NCBI GenBank assembly: GCA_009760855.2
Contig: WPIO01000087.1
Location: forward strand, 270,501-334,500
Direction of reading: 5' to 3'
Origin: Cristatella mucedo
Lineage: Eukaryota; Bryozoa; Phylactolaemata; Cristatellidae
DNA length: 64,000 bases
The notes beneath the pieces were generated by a model. That model was not told the DNA's origin. It ran no database searches and saw only the letters and a list, made by a program, of their open reading frames with translations. The position numbers were made by a program, and so were the translations under genes. Shown piece by piece: positions 22,705-33,274 of this stretch. Numbering within the stretch: position 1 is the stretch's first letter; each line of letters begins with the position of its first letter.

Positions 22705-23388
22705 GAGTTCTTCTGCAACTCACTGCTTACTGGCCTACCAGCATGTGCGATCAGGCGATTGCAGCTGGTGCAAAACTCTGCAGCTAGGCTTGTCTGTCGT
22801 GAGCGTCGCAGTTGCCACATTACTCCACTTCCCGCCGACTTGCACTGGCTACCAGTCAAGCAACCGATTGACTTCAAGGTTTTGTCGCTCACTTTTAGGT
22901 CCCTTCATTCTATGGCTCCAGCCTATCTGTCAGATATACTAACTCATCGTACCACCCGCTTTTCGGAATCCAACAGTCTAGAAATACCTCATACAAACCT
23001 TAAATCCTTTGGAGACCGTGCATTTAGTTCATATGCTCCTAAAGCCTGGAACTCCCTCCCGACCTGCGTCAGAACATCCCCTGACCTGACCACATTTAAA
23101 AGGAACCTAAAAACACACCTATTTAGGACAGCATTTAGTGGGTCCCTGTGATTCGTCCTTGATGTGCTTATGCGGGCTGACACTGTGCATGCTGCCACTA
23201 ACCACATTTGCATGCTGACCCTGTGCATGTCACCCCTAACCATATTATTCATTTCGTTTGTTTTTCAAGTATGATTTTACTTACCATTCAATTGCATTTC
23301 ACTTTACAGCAAATGTAAAGCGCCTAGAGAGAGATTAAGTTCTCTGAGGGCGCTTTATCAAGTGAATTATTATTATTATTATTATTAG
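22705..23388 (+). mobile_element. L2-type LINE, 3' copy with RT C-terminus
   Basis: The plus frame is open to the stop near 23151 and reads NSLLTGLPACAIRRLQLVQN, LVCRERRSCHITPLPADLHW and FSSYAPKAWNSLPTC, i.e. the reverse-transcriptase C-terminus. The 3' UTR then leads to GCGCCTAGAGAGAGATTAAG, TTCTCTGAGGGCGCT, GTGAATT and (ATT)7. It is one of the cleanest 3' ends in the window and the reference for the SINE-A tail comparison. It is 5'-truncated near 22705. Confidence 0.9.
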
Positions 23389-23622
23389 TTCTAAAAATTA
23401 TTTATACCGCAACTGCATCCTATGGTAAAACTTTTTTGCTTTATCTAAGAAGAGCTGGTCTTTCATTTATAAGAGGCGGGTTTTCAAGTAGTTCTTACTT
23501 GATCTGTGCAAAATTTGATGCACTTGAAGCATCGGAAACAGTTTTATGTGAGTTAATAACTGGATTCTCTCACCTTAAGACCGTCTGCACCAAAAGCCTC
23601 TTCTCAACGGGCGCCAGACGGT

Positions 23623-23842
23623 TATAATAATAATAATAATAATAATGCACTTGATAAAGCGCCCTCAGAGAACTCAATCTCTTTCCAGGCGCTTTACATT
23701 TGCTGCAAAGGGAAATGAAATTGAATGGTGAGTAATATCATGCTTGATAAACAAACAACATGAATAACATGGTTAGGGGTGACATGCACAGTGTCAGCAT
23801 ACAAACGTGGTTAGTGGCAGCATGCACAGTGTCAGCACGCAA
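23623..23842 (-). repeat. L2-type LINE 3' UTR copy
   Basis: (AAT)7, TTGATAAAGCGCCC, AGAGAACTCAATCTC and about 200 bp of 3' UTR, antisense. It lies tail-to-tail with the copy ending at 23388, 235 bp away, giving an imperfect inverted repeat. Confidence 0.85.
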
Positions 23843-23899
23843 GTTACAGTCCATTCTACAGGCTAGGTAGAAGATATCGTCTCATCTATTCTCAATTAA

Positions 23900-25522
23900 T
23901 CGGGCGCCGCACCGCTTGCGAGTGCACGCTCGCACGCTCGAAGCGGAGCGAAGCTGTCGCCGGCCGCCGCCCTCGCTATACGTGCGGGCAAACGAGGGTC
24001 TCGGAGCGTGGAACGTCGTCCGCTCGGCAGAAGTGTGCTCGTTACAGACGGCGGCGACCCGAGCGGCCGCGGCCGGCAGGTCGTGAAGCTCGCTCCGACC
24101 TCTTCCGCCTCGCGACCGCCGAGTCCAGCAGGCGGCGCAGTGCCGCTGTGTGACGGCTTCTAACGGAGCGCGCCGCCGGACGAGCCGTCGCGGCGCTGCG
24201 GGCGATCGCGGCGCTGCGACCAGGCCCAGAGGTCGACGCGGAGCACGGCAGCTCGGCGAGCGAACGCGGAGCGCTTAAGGTGACGGGGACGCACTCGACT
24301 GTCTCGCGCTTTGTGCGGCCATTGTGCACCGGCTTGTTGGATTTAGCGAGCCCCGAAAAGCTCGTGACAATGCAAAAATAAATAGGTGACTCAGCAATAA
24401 TGCCGGCGCGCGGGCCGAGCAGCAGTCAATGCGCTCGGAGCGACTCGGTGGCGCAGGAATACACTGGACCTGCGGGCGCTGGTAGCGAAGTTAACCACCG
24501 GCTGGCCGCTAGAGCTCTTGTGCGGCTGACGGCAGAATGCAGCGCAGCGGAGCCGCTGCGCTGCACTCTCCACAGGCAGCAGCCGAATTCACTGGCTGCA
24601 TGCAGGGCCAAGGCACCGCGGCGGCGCTAGCTCGCGCCGCCGCTGTGCCCGATCCGTAGGTGCGCGCCACCAAGAAAGTAGACGCGTCGAGCCCAACCGC
24701 CACTCCAGTCAGCTCGGCGGAACGCATCTAGTGCGACATCTCCTCCCTCTCTAAGGGCACGCTCCATTGATCGGAGTGGCACCTCGCGCTGGTTGAACTG
24801 GCGAACTGCAGGTGGGCGCGAACCCAGTTCGCCGTAGCGCGGCGACCAGGGTGCCCGCGCCCAACGGACTGTGGGCGGGGCCGGCAGCGGCTGCAACTGA
24901 TGGCGTGAAAACGTGGGATTGACACCCTAAGGTGCCTGAGGGGATCGTGTAGTGGCTAGCTGCTAGTCCTCCACTATTTCCTGCTAAAGACGGGCCTCGC
25001 AGGGCCGGGGGGAGAGAGAGCGCGCGACGCCAGCCGTTTCACGTCAAACTCCGGGCGCCGGCTGTGCCTCTGGCTGCATTCCGTTAACCAGCAACTGCCA
25101 TCAATCAGCGAAATAAGACGACGCGAGCGTCATCATTTAAAGGATTGTAGCGCTTGGCGACATGCATCCGAGCGAAAGTGGCGGCGGCAGCTAAGCAGCA
25201 CGGTACCTACGGCCGGGAACGGCGTCTATAGCGGCGGCATTTGGGTGCCCTCAGCAGCTAATTATAGCAATTCCTCCTTCACCTTAGTCGCAGCTGACTG
25301 CGTTTGCACGTCGTCGGCTCGGGGCGGTGTGAAGCCGCCGCGGACGCAGCCGCATCTGCCGCAGCCGCATCTGCCGCAGCCGCGCTGCGCAGCACCGCAC
25401 CTACGGCCGGGAGCGGCGTTAAAAGAGCGGCGGCCATTGCCCTCAGCAGCTAATTATAGCAATTCGTCCTTCACCTTAGCCGCAACGTCATTGGCTCCGC
25501 TTGCCGGCGCCTTGCGTCGGAT
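23900..25522 (+). promoter_or_regulatory. GC-rich 5' island of SLC46-like gene 2
   Basis: About 1.6 kb of CpG-rich DNA begins immediately after the LINE fragment and runs into the gene 2 start. No TATA box is seen near the start. Overlapping long ORFs here are by-products of composition. The last 300 bp contain a tandem duplication, listed separately. Confidence 0.4.
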
Positions 25523-25590
25523 ATGGAGCCGCCGCGGACGCCGCCGCCGCCGCCGCGTCGAAAGCTGGTCACCGTCGAGCCGCTGGTGTT
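25206..25590 (+). repeat. 193-bp tandem duplication across gene 2 start
   Basis: Two copies about 193-194 bp apart share ACCTACGGCCGGGA, CCTCAGCAGCTAATTATAGC, TTCACCTTAG and, further on, GCCGCCGCGGACGC. The last element is 5' flank in copy 1 (near 25333) but falls in codons 3-6 of the transporter in copy 2. Inside copy 1 a 15-bp unit, GCAGCCGCATCTGCC, is also repeated. Confidence 0.85.
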
Positions 25591-27103
25591 TGCGTACATC
25601 TTCTCGCTGACGGTGCACACGATCGCCTATCAGCAGCTGCTCTACACCGCCTACTGCCTGCACTACGGCAGCGGCGGCGCCGGCGCCGGCGGCGGCGCCG
25701 CGGCGGCCTGCGACAACGCCACCGCCGCCGCCGCCGCCGCCGGCTCGCCGTCTGCCAAGAGCGTCGTCGACGCGCTTCAGGCGTCGACGTCGCGCATGCG
25801 CTTCCTCTGCTCCGCTGTAACGATCCTGCCGAGCGTCTTCGTCTGCGCTTACCTGGGCGCCTGGAGTGACCGCTCGAGCCGGAAGCGGCCGCTGCTCGTG
25901 CCGCCGATCGGCGCCGTCGCCGCGTACGCCGCCTGGGCCGCCCAGGCGCGCTTCGTCGGCAGCCTGGACCCGGCGTACGCGCTGCTCAGCAGCGTGCCGC
26001 TCGGCCTCAGTGGCTACTTTACGGCGGCGATGCAGACCTGCTACAGCTACCTGGTGGCCGTCGCGCGGCCCGACGAGCGCACGATGCGCATCGCCTTCGT
26101 CGACGGCACGCTCGGTCTGGCGGCGGTGGCGGCCTCCTTCTCCGTCGGCCCGCTGCTGCTGCGCCTCGGCCCGACGTGGACCTACGTCACGCTGGCGGCG
26201 ATCAACGTCGCCGCGGCGCTCTACTGCGTCCTGTGGATCGACGAGGTGCCGCCGCCGCCGCCGCCGCCGCCGCCCAGCCGCAAGGCATCGGCGGCGTCGA
26301 GCGATCGTCGCGGCGGCGGCGGCGGCGGCGTGCGTGACCGCTGCATGTCGATCGTCACCCCGATGTACGACTACGCTCGGTGCGTGCTCAGGAGACGGAG
26401 CGGTCACGCGAGGCTCTACCTGCACGTCTCCATCGGCGCCTTCTTTCTCGCCTACTGCAGCGCCGACGGCGTGTCGGACGTGCTGTACCTGTACCTGACC
26501 AAGGTGCGCGGCTTCAGCACGTCGCTGTACGGCTACTACGCGGGCGTCGACTTCGGCCTCAAGCTGACCATCGGCTTCGTCGCCCTGGCGTTCGTGCGCC
26601 GCCGCCTGCGCGCCGACGACCTGACCGTCGCCATGTTCGGCTGCGTGTCCTCGGCGCTGTCCTACTCCGTCGTCTGCGCGTCCGTCGAGCCGTGGATGAT
26701 CTGGGTGTCCTCCGGCGTCAACTGCCTGCAGCTGCTCTACGGCGTCGGCTTGCGCAGCTACGTGGCCGCCCTGGTGCCCAGCGACGAGCTGGGTAAGATA
26801 TTCGCCTTCATGTCGTCCGGGCAGAGTCTGCTCACGTTCGTCACGTCGCTGCTCTTCAACAACCTGTATCCGGTCACGCTCGCCTTCTATCCGGGCCTCT
26901 GCTTCGCGCTCGCCTCGCTGCTCAGCGTCGTCGCCCTCGCCGCGACAGCGCTGCTGAAGAATCACGCCAGCCGACGCGCTCCGGCGCCCGGCGGCTGCTG
27001 CGAGCGGCCCGAAGACGGATCGCCGTCGCCGTGCAACGACGGCGACGCCGCCGCTGAAGACGCCCGACGCTTGCTCGCATCCGGATCGGTCAACGCCGAA
27101 TGA
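25523..27103 (+). CDS. SLC46-like MFS transporter, paralogue 2
   Basis: Single-exon, 526 residues, starting at the first ATG. Features: Pro-rich N-terminus; TVEPLVFAY entry to TM1; a long luminal/extracellular loop 1 (44-88) with Cys45, Cys63, the sequon Asn65-Ala-Thr and Gly/Ala runs; SDRSSRKRP at 115-123; TM3-6 with the TM5 acid replaced by Asp194; a central cytoplasmic loop with nine prolines (243-251), a glycine run (264-269) and DYARCVLRRRSGH; TM7-12 with SDELGKIFAF and YPVTLAFYPG; and a 45-residue hydrophilic tail. Closest relative in the window is paralogue 3, with long near-identical blocks such as DPAYALLSSVPLGLSGYF. Homopolymer runs explain its extra length over paralogue 1. By family knowledge a proton-coupled organic-anion carrier; substrate unknown. 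Confidence 0.9.
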   Translation: MEPPRTPPPPPRRKLVTVEPLVFAYIFSLTVHTIAYQQLLYTAYCLHYGSGGAGAGGGAAAACDNATAAAAAAGSPSAKSVVDALQASTSRMRFLCSAVTILPSVFVCAYLGAWSDRSSRKRPLLVPPIGAVAAYAAWAAQARFVGSLDPAYALLSSVPLGLSGYFTAAMQTCYSYLVAVARPDERTMRIAFVDGTLGLAAVAASFSVGPLLLRLGPTWTYVTLAAINVAAALYCVLWIDEVPPPPPPPPPSRKASAASSDRRGGGGGGVRDRCMSIVTPMYDYARCVLRRRSGHARLYLHVSIGAFFLAYCSADGVSDVLYLYLTKVRGFSTSLYGYYAGVDFGLKLTIGFVALAFVRRRLRADDLTVAMFGCVSSALSYSVVCASVEPWMIWVSSGVNCLQLLYGVGLRSYVAALVPSDELGKIFAFMSSGQSLLTFVTSLLFNNLYPVTLAFYPGLCFALASLLSVVALAATALLKNHASRRAPAPGGCCERPEDGSPSPCNDGDAAAEDARRLLASGSVNAE

Positions 27104-28081
27104 GTCGCAGGTTGAAAGAGCTCTGTCAGCAGCGGCGACCGGCGCGGCGACGATCGCCGTGCCGGTTTCGGCGAACGTCGCGGTCGAGTCTTAGCCGTCG
27201 CTGCGAACGAGCAGCTGGCGCGCTGGCCGAGCAAGGCTGGCGAGGCGGTGGCCGTCGGCGAGCAAGACTGGCGAGGCGCTTCGTCTCCGGAGCAGCGTCG
27301 CCAAAGCCGAGTACTCGCACGGCAGGCTTTTGTTGCGAAGCAGACTGGAGTCACTCGGGTCGCGCCCCCAAAATTCGGCGTCAGAGACCCTTGCCGGCAT
27401 GCCAGGCCGACGGCGACGCCGCGCCTGCGGCGTGCATACCAGGTGGATTTTTCCGTTTCAGAATCTCTCGTCGCTCTCCCGGCTAGGCCCGGCGACTATA
27501 GGGTGCTCGCATGCGAGATGTTTCGAGCCAGCTCCTCACTCCTGCGATATTTCGCTCAGTTGTACTAACATTTTTACGTTTATCCGCGTTTGCAAGGCAG
27601 CCTTGTTTGCGCAGCAATATAAATATCTCGTTGGTCTCGCCAGTTTTTTGCGTAGAAACGATCGCCCGCTGCTGGCTCGGTCTCACTTCGCCAGCAGAAA
27701 TCGTGGTTCTCGAAATTGGCTCAACAGCAAGTCAGTCCTCGGTAGGCTCGACACGAAGTACCGGTGTCCAGGGGCCAAAATGAATTTTTGATAGATGACC
27801 CCATTAGTTCTACATTCAAGCAGACATAATTTTGTCAGCATAACCTTGCACAGTTTGTGCAAGCTTAAAAGTTTGGTAAATCTCAGTAAAGACAGCTAAA
27901 ATTCGTGAAGCAGCAACAAGAAAATTTTGCATACCTATAATGCCAGAAAAAATAATAGTGTTAAGGCGTTTAAATAGCGCGCAAGAGGGAAAAATCTGTT
28001 TCTAATATGGTTGTACAAGAAATTCTCTTCGTATTTGCTTCTTCGGTGAATCGTGGACAAAATAGCAATTTGGTATTCTAA
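27104..28081. other. 3' flank of gene 2
   Basis: GC-rich until about 27520, then AT-rich. No polyadenylation signal of the AATAAA type was found within the first 600 bp. Overlapping ORFs near 27100-27790 have no motif. Confidence 0.4.
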
Positions 28082-28562
28082 AGCCCGGTTTAGACCGCTA
28101 GTCTTGCTTCCTACCTACTCGGGTCTTTGATGTATACGCAACAAATACGGTGGGGTGGTCCAGACTTAGGGAAAACTTGGCGAACACTCAACAAGGTTCA
28201 ACCTTTCCAGCCGACACTTAGCCAGTGACCAATAATTGACGCCATTCAGGCCACGCATACCGCGTTGCTTAACGTGGATGGCCGACGACTTGACCAGCGA
28301 AGTCATAGTGGCATTCCATGCGAGCCCCTGTTTATGTAACACACTAGCGTACAGGTTTCAATCTGGCGGTAATTGCGTTAGCGAAGCGTGGCCGCCGAGA
28401 AATGCTGCAGCTATCCCGTGAACGCGCAGTGGACGGAGCGAGTGCGACGCGAGACTTGGAACCAGACTGCCGTCTACTCCTGCTGCAAACGGAAAGACCG
28501 AAGTAAGACTCGATTAAGGTAGGGAGCAGGTAGGAAGCAAGACTCGTCGTCCAAGTCAGGCT
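28082..28562. mobile_element. Harbinger-like MITE
   Basis: A 481-bp element whose ends are inverted repeats of about 40 bp: AGCCCGGTTTAGACC, then AGTCTTGCTTCCTACCT on the left, and the complementary AGGTAGGAAGCAAGACT, then GGCT on the right. Both ends are flanked by TAA (28079-28081 and 28563-28565). A 3-bp TWA duplication is typical of PIF/Harbinger transposons. No transposase is encoded, so it is nonautonomous. Confidence 0.8.
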
Positions 28563-29137
28563 TAACGAAAAGTATTAGTGAGACCGGATACAAACGACGG
28601 ACGCGGAGCGCCCGTTTCTGCGTGGGCGGCCGCTACGACGAGTGGAGGGAAGAAAAGCAGCAGGCGCCGACATAATGTACGTGCGGCGTAGGATTATTTC
28701 GCTCCCGCTATCGCGCCAGCAGCTGCGCGACTGAGCGTCTGACTCGCTGTCTGGCGGCCACAGCGGCCAGCAGCAGCGGTCGTGCAGACAGGGGCCAGCC
28801 CAGTGGCCGCTTTAGCTTCTCGAACTTTCTGCCTCCGCTACAAACGGCGCGCGCGGGCAGATCGCCGCAGCGCCGCGCGCTTCGCTGGCGCCGCAAGACT
28901 TGCCTCTGCAGCGGCTTGTGTGGAAGCTGGTGCTGCTAGGCAGCCCAGCTAGATCGTGTATAATAAGACGGAACGACTTCATCGTTTCTGCGCGCGAGAG
29001 GCGAAAATTCTTCGCGTATTCCCGTTTTGGAGAGCGAGCTGGAGAGTGAGTTGTAGAGTAGAGGCTGCGGTCGTAGCCAGGCATTGCTTACTGCCTGGAC
29101 GGCAATTACGGAAGCGTCGCTAGTCCCTTTCTTTCGT
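28563..29137. other. Unassigned GC-rich patch
   Basis: GC-rich between about 28570 and 28960, with no gene of the transporter family attached. Nothing recognised. Confidence 0.35.
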
Positions 29138-29463
29138 GCAAAGTCTGGAACTCACTTCCGACTTGCGTCGCGACATCCCCTGACTTGACGACATTAAAAA
29201 AATCTAAAAACGCATCTATGTATCGTAACATTTGGTGGGTACTTGGTATCCGATCTTTATTTGCCAATGCGTGCTGACAATGTACATGCGGCAACTAATC
29301 ATATTTGCATGCTGACCCTGTGCATATCATCCCTATTCATGTTATGCTTGTTGTCATTGAGCATGCAACCACTCAACATTCAATGGTGCTTCCTTTGCAG
29401 TAAATTTATAGTGCCTAGAAAGAGATTAAGTTCTCTGAGGGCACTATATCAATTATTATTAAT
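29138..29463 (+). repeat. L2-type LINE, 3' fragment
   Basis: Starts in the C-terminal motif (GTCTGGAACTCACTTCCGAC), runs through the 3' UTR (GCATGCTGACCCTGTGCAT) and ends ATTAAGTTCTCTGAGGGC followed by ATTATTATT. Diverged. Confidence 0.8.
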
Positions 29464-29924
29464 ATTGCTATAAGGTTAAAGTTCAGCATTTGAGAATTTC
29501 GCAAATTTTTTTTATAAAAACGTATTAGGAAAATTGACGCCTAATTCACATTACACTTTGGTATTTTCGAAGATGGATTAGCGAAGTTCAAATTTGAACC
29601 TTTCTCTTCAAGATTACCGACGACGAAGCAAAAGAAACGGAGCCAGTTGCCTAACGCAGAAGTTTCTCGTCGTGATAGTTCTGGACAATCATTCCCAATA
29701 GCTTCGCTAATAAGTATTTTCTGCATACTTAGTAGTTCGAGTACACACAGGTCGTAAACTATAAAGCAGAATCATCAGCTTCGTATATTTTGGCATCTGG
29801 CATTAGGTAGCCGGGGTACGATTGGGTCCACACTAAAATACATCTCTACCAGCTAGAAGGCGTACAAAGTTCACCAGGCTGTCTGAAAGTTATCGCCGCT
29901 GTCATCCAGCCGTAATGTGATTTA
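29464..29924. other. Unassigned spacer
   Basis: AT-rich, nothing recognised. Confidence 0.35.
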
Positions 29925-30125
29925 ATGCATCTCCGTCTGTCACTCTACAAAGACATAAAGACTATGTGGGTGTTACGCAGGAGAGTTTTGTATAGCCCAC
30001 TCACAGCCTTAGCGGCTTTTGGTACGAATTCGGTAGCCAACAGACTTCATCTCATGCTGCAAAGAGAAAATGGGAAGCATAGCAAAGTCAGGAGAGCAGT
30101 TTAGGTAGTGGCAGTACTCAATCGA
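29925..30125 (-). repeat. CR1-like LINE 3' end
   Basis: CATCTCCGTCTGTCACTCTA, then ACTATGTGGGTGTTACGCAG, GTAGCCAACAGACTTCATCT and AAGCATAGCAAAGTCAGGAG, co-linear with 58365-58560. Confidence 0.75.
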
Positions 30126-30179
30126 GGATGGCAGTCGCTTTAACGAACTTATTAATGCACTTGAATAAAGGTGCACGCA

Positions 30180-30830
30180 CGCAATTGAGCAGCAAATTAT
30201 TCAGCGAAAAAAAACATGCCTGAGATGTGCGAATGGTACGGTGGAGAGTTCTGTCCGGGCTGCCATCAAGGAGGCAAAAGAGTGCGCGTTCAACTGCAGA
30301 TGCTTGGACGAGGCAGCCATTTACGAAATCATCATTTATGAGCTCAACGGCTCAACATTAGATCGGCGACAGATTAGGCCGCCAAGCTGCCATGTTTCAT
30401 CGTCAATTGTTCGATGGACAGCACACTGGAAATCGATTAGTCAATACTTTGCCAAACACGAGGATTCGCTCGAGTATTTAAGAAGAACAAAGTGTCCACA
30501 GGGCCAAACGAGGCGGAGGCACCGACCGTAGTGAAAGCGACACGTGACGCAAACCTACCGAGGATCTCTAACTGTTCCCTAACGCTGCTGCTGGCTCAGC
30601 ATGATGCCGTTCTGTCGCGGTCACATGTTTCTACCTGGCAAGACTCTAACGAAAGAATTGTGGAACTTGTTTAGCCTTTTGATGGAGCTCTGTCGAGAGT
30701 TCATGCCATTCACGAGCAACTCGTGGTGCCGACAATCATTCGCTTCAGAATGGAGTGACAAGATGAAAATTGACATGCCGGGCGCTGGATCATTTGATAG
30801 TGCACAAACCAGTCCATGTTTGTAACTGAA
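30180..30830 (+). pseudogene. Possible decayed coding region, unknown family
   Basis: Three plus-strand frames follow one another with overlaps: one open to the stop at 30531, one from about 30492 to 30674 and one from an ATG at 30601 to 30825. This is the pattern left by frameshifts in a longer coding region. The first frame is Cys-rich at its start (CLRCANG, AFNCRCLDEAA). I recognise no domain. Chance cannot be excluded. Confidence 0.2.
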
Positions 30831-31164
30831 TTCGACGACGAGTACAACTAAGCTATCCATGGCAACCAGTCAGTGGGCTTTAGCAGCAGAAGTTTGAAAG
30901 CCTACTGACCTGTTTTTGCTGCCATTTGAACAACTGGCCTATGAAATAAGCTGCAGCAATTTAGGTATTTCAATGATCGTGCCTGCTCTTATTGCGATCT
31001 TGCTATATCTTTAAATAAAATAGTTCTAATGACGGCATCGAGAAGGCAGTTAGCAGGCTAATAGCATCATTATTGAGTAGATTTACGAGTTTGCGTGAAA
31101 ATGTCCTACACATTAGGGGCTGTCTGCATTCTTCTGGACTGCTATTCCTCAATAACGACCCTCG

Positions 31165-31380
31165 TGTCGTCCCTTGATGTGCTTATGCGTGCTGACACCA
31201 TGCAGGCTTCCACTAACCATATTTGCATGCTGACCCTGCGCGTGTCACTTCTAATCATGTTTAGCTTGTTGATATTGAGCATGCTGTGACTAACCACACG
31301 AACATGCTTCCTTCACAGCAAATGCAATGTTCCTAGGAAGAAATTAAATTCGATGAGGGTGCCATACAAATGTATTATTA

Positions 31381-31412
<32 letters not shown>
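31165..31412 (+). repeat. L2-type LINE 3' end plus (TA)n
   Basis: Family 3' UTR (GATGTGCTTATGCGTGCTGA, ATATTTGCATGCTGACCCTG), a degraded tail (GAAATTAAATT..GATGAGGGTGCC) and ATTATTA, followed by about 30 bp of (TA)n from 31383. Confidence 0.75.
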
Positions 31413-31415
<3 letters not shown>

Positions 31416-33274
31416 CTGGGCTGGATTCGCGCTTCAAATGACGGTCATTAGTCGGTATGCAGCAAGTAAAATCCAAGACCGGCATTGCGACTGCTACATT
31501 AAGATCCCAGCTAATATAGTTACCAGCTACAGTCTGGCCGTCGTGATATTTTTTGTGCTGCTGACAAATAAGCACCAACAACAGAAACAAATTAAAGAAG
31601 GCCTTTAGTCCTCACGATATAAACTCTTGCTTATTAATGTAGCTAATGCTGCTAATGCAATATTTGTTATTAGAGAAACACAAAAGGCAATTTCTGATTT
31701 TAGTTGCATTTGTTTCATTCCTAATCTACACAGACTCAAAAAAGAATAATGCAGTTAGCTATATTTTCAGTTTATATAATAAATTTACCGAACTAAAACA
31801 TTTATTACTTTCAACATTTTGAACCTGGTAGGTAGACCTATTCTGTAAACTCTTCGTAGACGAGTGAATAGTTGGTCCGTTGTTGGTATTTGGCCGAATA
31901 CTGAAATCCGCTATTCAGTTCAGCACTAGTTTCTAGGCACTTTTCATATGCTGAAATCAAACACTGATTCACAGTGCATTAGTAATAACGTGCGAGCTTC
32001 ACATCGAACCAGCAAACATGGTAGCACCTGTACTTCTGGCTTTGTTTTACATGTCGTAAAGTCGGGAATCTCGCAACGTCAGCAGTCGGGAGCGAGTTAC
32101 CGGCTTGATAAGCTTGCGTAGGGATCGCATCGTCTCCTCAGGATTCAGTTTGGTTGTTCGCACAGCTAATGGGCTCTACATCGTGCTCGTCATCATGTTT
32201 GGCGTCATCGCACGGGCCTCAATCGGGCTGCTGAAGAAACAATCAGTGCCCCTGACCTTCGCAGCTTCAGCTGACGACGCCCAGGCGCCCGTTTATTGTA
32301 CGGATTGGTCCTCGTGATGTCGGCTCCATCGTTGTCCTTTTTCTTTCGATCGAATTATTAACTGGCGTGGCGGTAGTTTTTTTCGACGAAAGATATTGCG
32401 AGCATTCTTACCCGTTCTAAAAACGGCCTCCGACGACTCCAAGCAAGACGTGGAGCTTTGTCCAACTTCTTCGTAATAAGTTCGGTTATTCCACCGACGT
32501 CGCCGCTCACGTTCACCGGCTTTCAAACTTGGGAAACGTGAGTTTAAAGCGTTTTTAGCACTCTTTGCGGTAGTGGCTGATTCGCCGCGCATCAGCGTGA
32601 AGTGAAAAGGCGACCGAAGGCCGTTGTTAATTCGGGTTCCCATCAAATTCGTTCGACGCCCCGCGTCCGCAGAGCAGGCTGCAGGAGCGGCCTGTTAAGC
32701 TCCTCTCGCTGAATGGCCGCTCGCTACAAACCAACCGGCTCGGATTGTCCGCGACGTCAGGCCGTCGAGGAGAAGCTAGATGCACCTGCGCTGAGCGAAG
32801 CGTGGATGACACCCTGCTCTGATGGCTGTACACAAATGTCTGAGACCACTTCACTCGGGTTTTCATTCTTTTACTCCAAGCGGTCTGACGTGGTGGGTGA
32901 CGGGTCGCTGTCGCTATTCATGAATCGTTCGTCTACTTAAATGTATATATATATATAAGGCCTGCAGCTTTTCGCATGGGCCGTAGTTTCAATCAGCTGC
33001 TGTCAGGTCCCCATCAAAGACCGAGCGTCTCAGTCGTAGCCTACCGAACTCCTTCCGGCCGTGCGAGCTTGTATGCGGAGTCTTCGGAGTTCCTCATTGA
33101 AAATACTCATGCGTGATAGGCCGCTATTGATGGGAGGAGACACCGACATTCACGTTATACGCTGGTCGTACTTTTGCTGCGGTGCTGCTTCGGGAGCACG
33201 GCGAACCGCCCGCGGTATGAGGCACGTCGTGGGCGGTGCTGGCAGCCCATTAAAGGAGCGGCCGGCGTGGTTAA
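31413..33274. other. Unassigned region
   Basis: No repeat family recognised apart from a short (TA)n at 32942-32957. A 117-codon minus-strand frame (32646-32293) starts on a non-ATG codon and is basic and low-confidence. Confidence 0.4.

Noticed and set aside
25454-26965. 503-codon minus-strand frame
   Set aside because: Mirror of transporter 2; highly charged, repetitive, no domain. The plus frame has 12 helices and family motifs.
32293-32646. 117-codon minus frame
   Set aside because: Starts on a non-ATG codon, basic low-information composition, no splice or promoter context.
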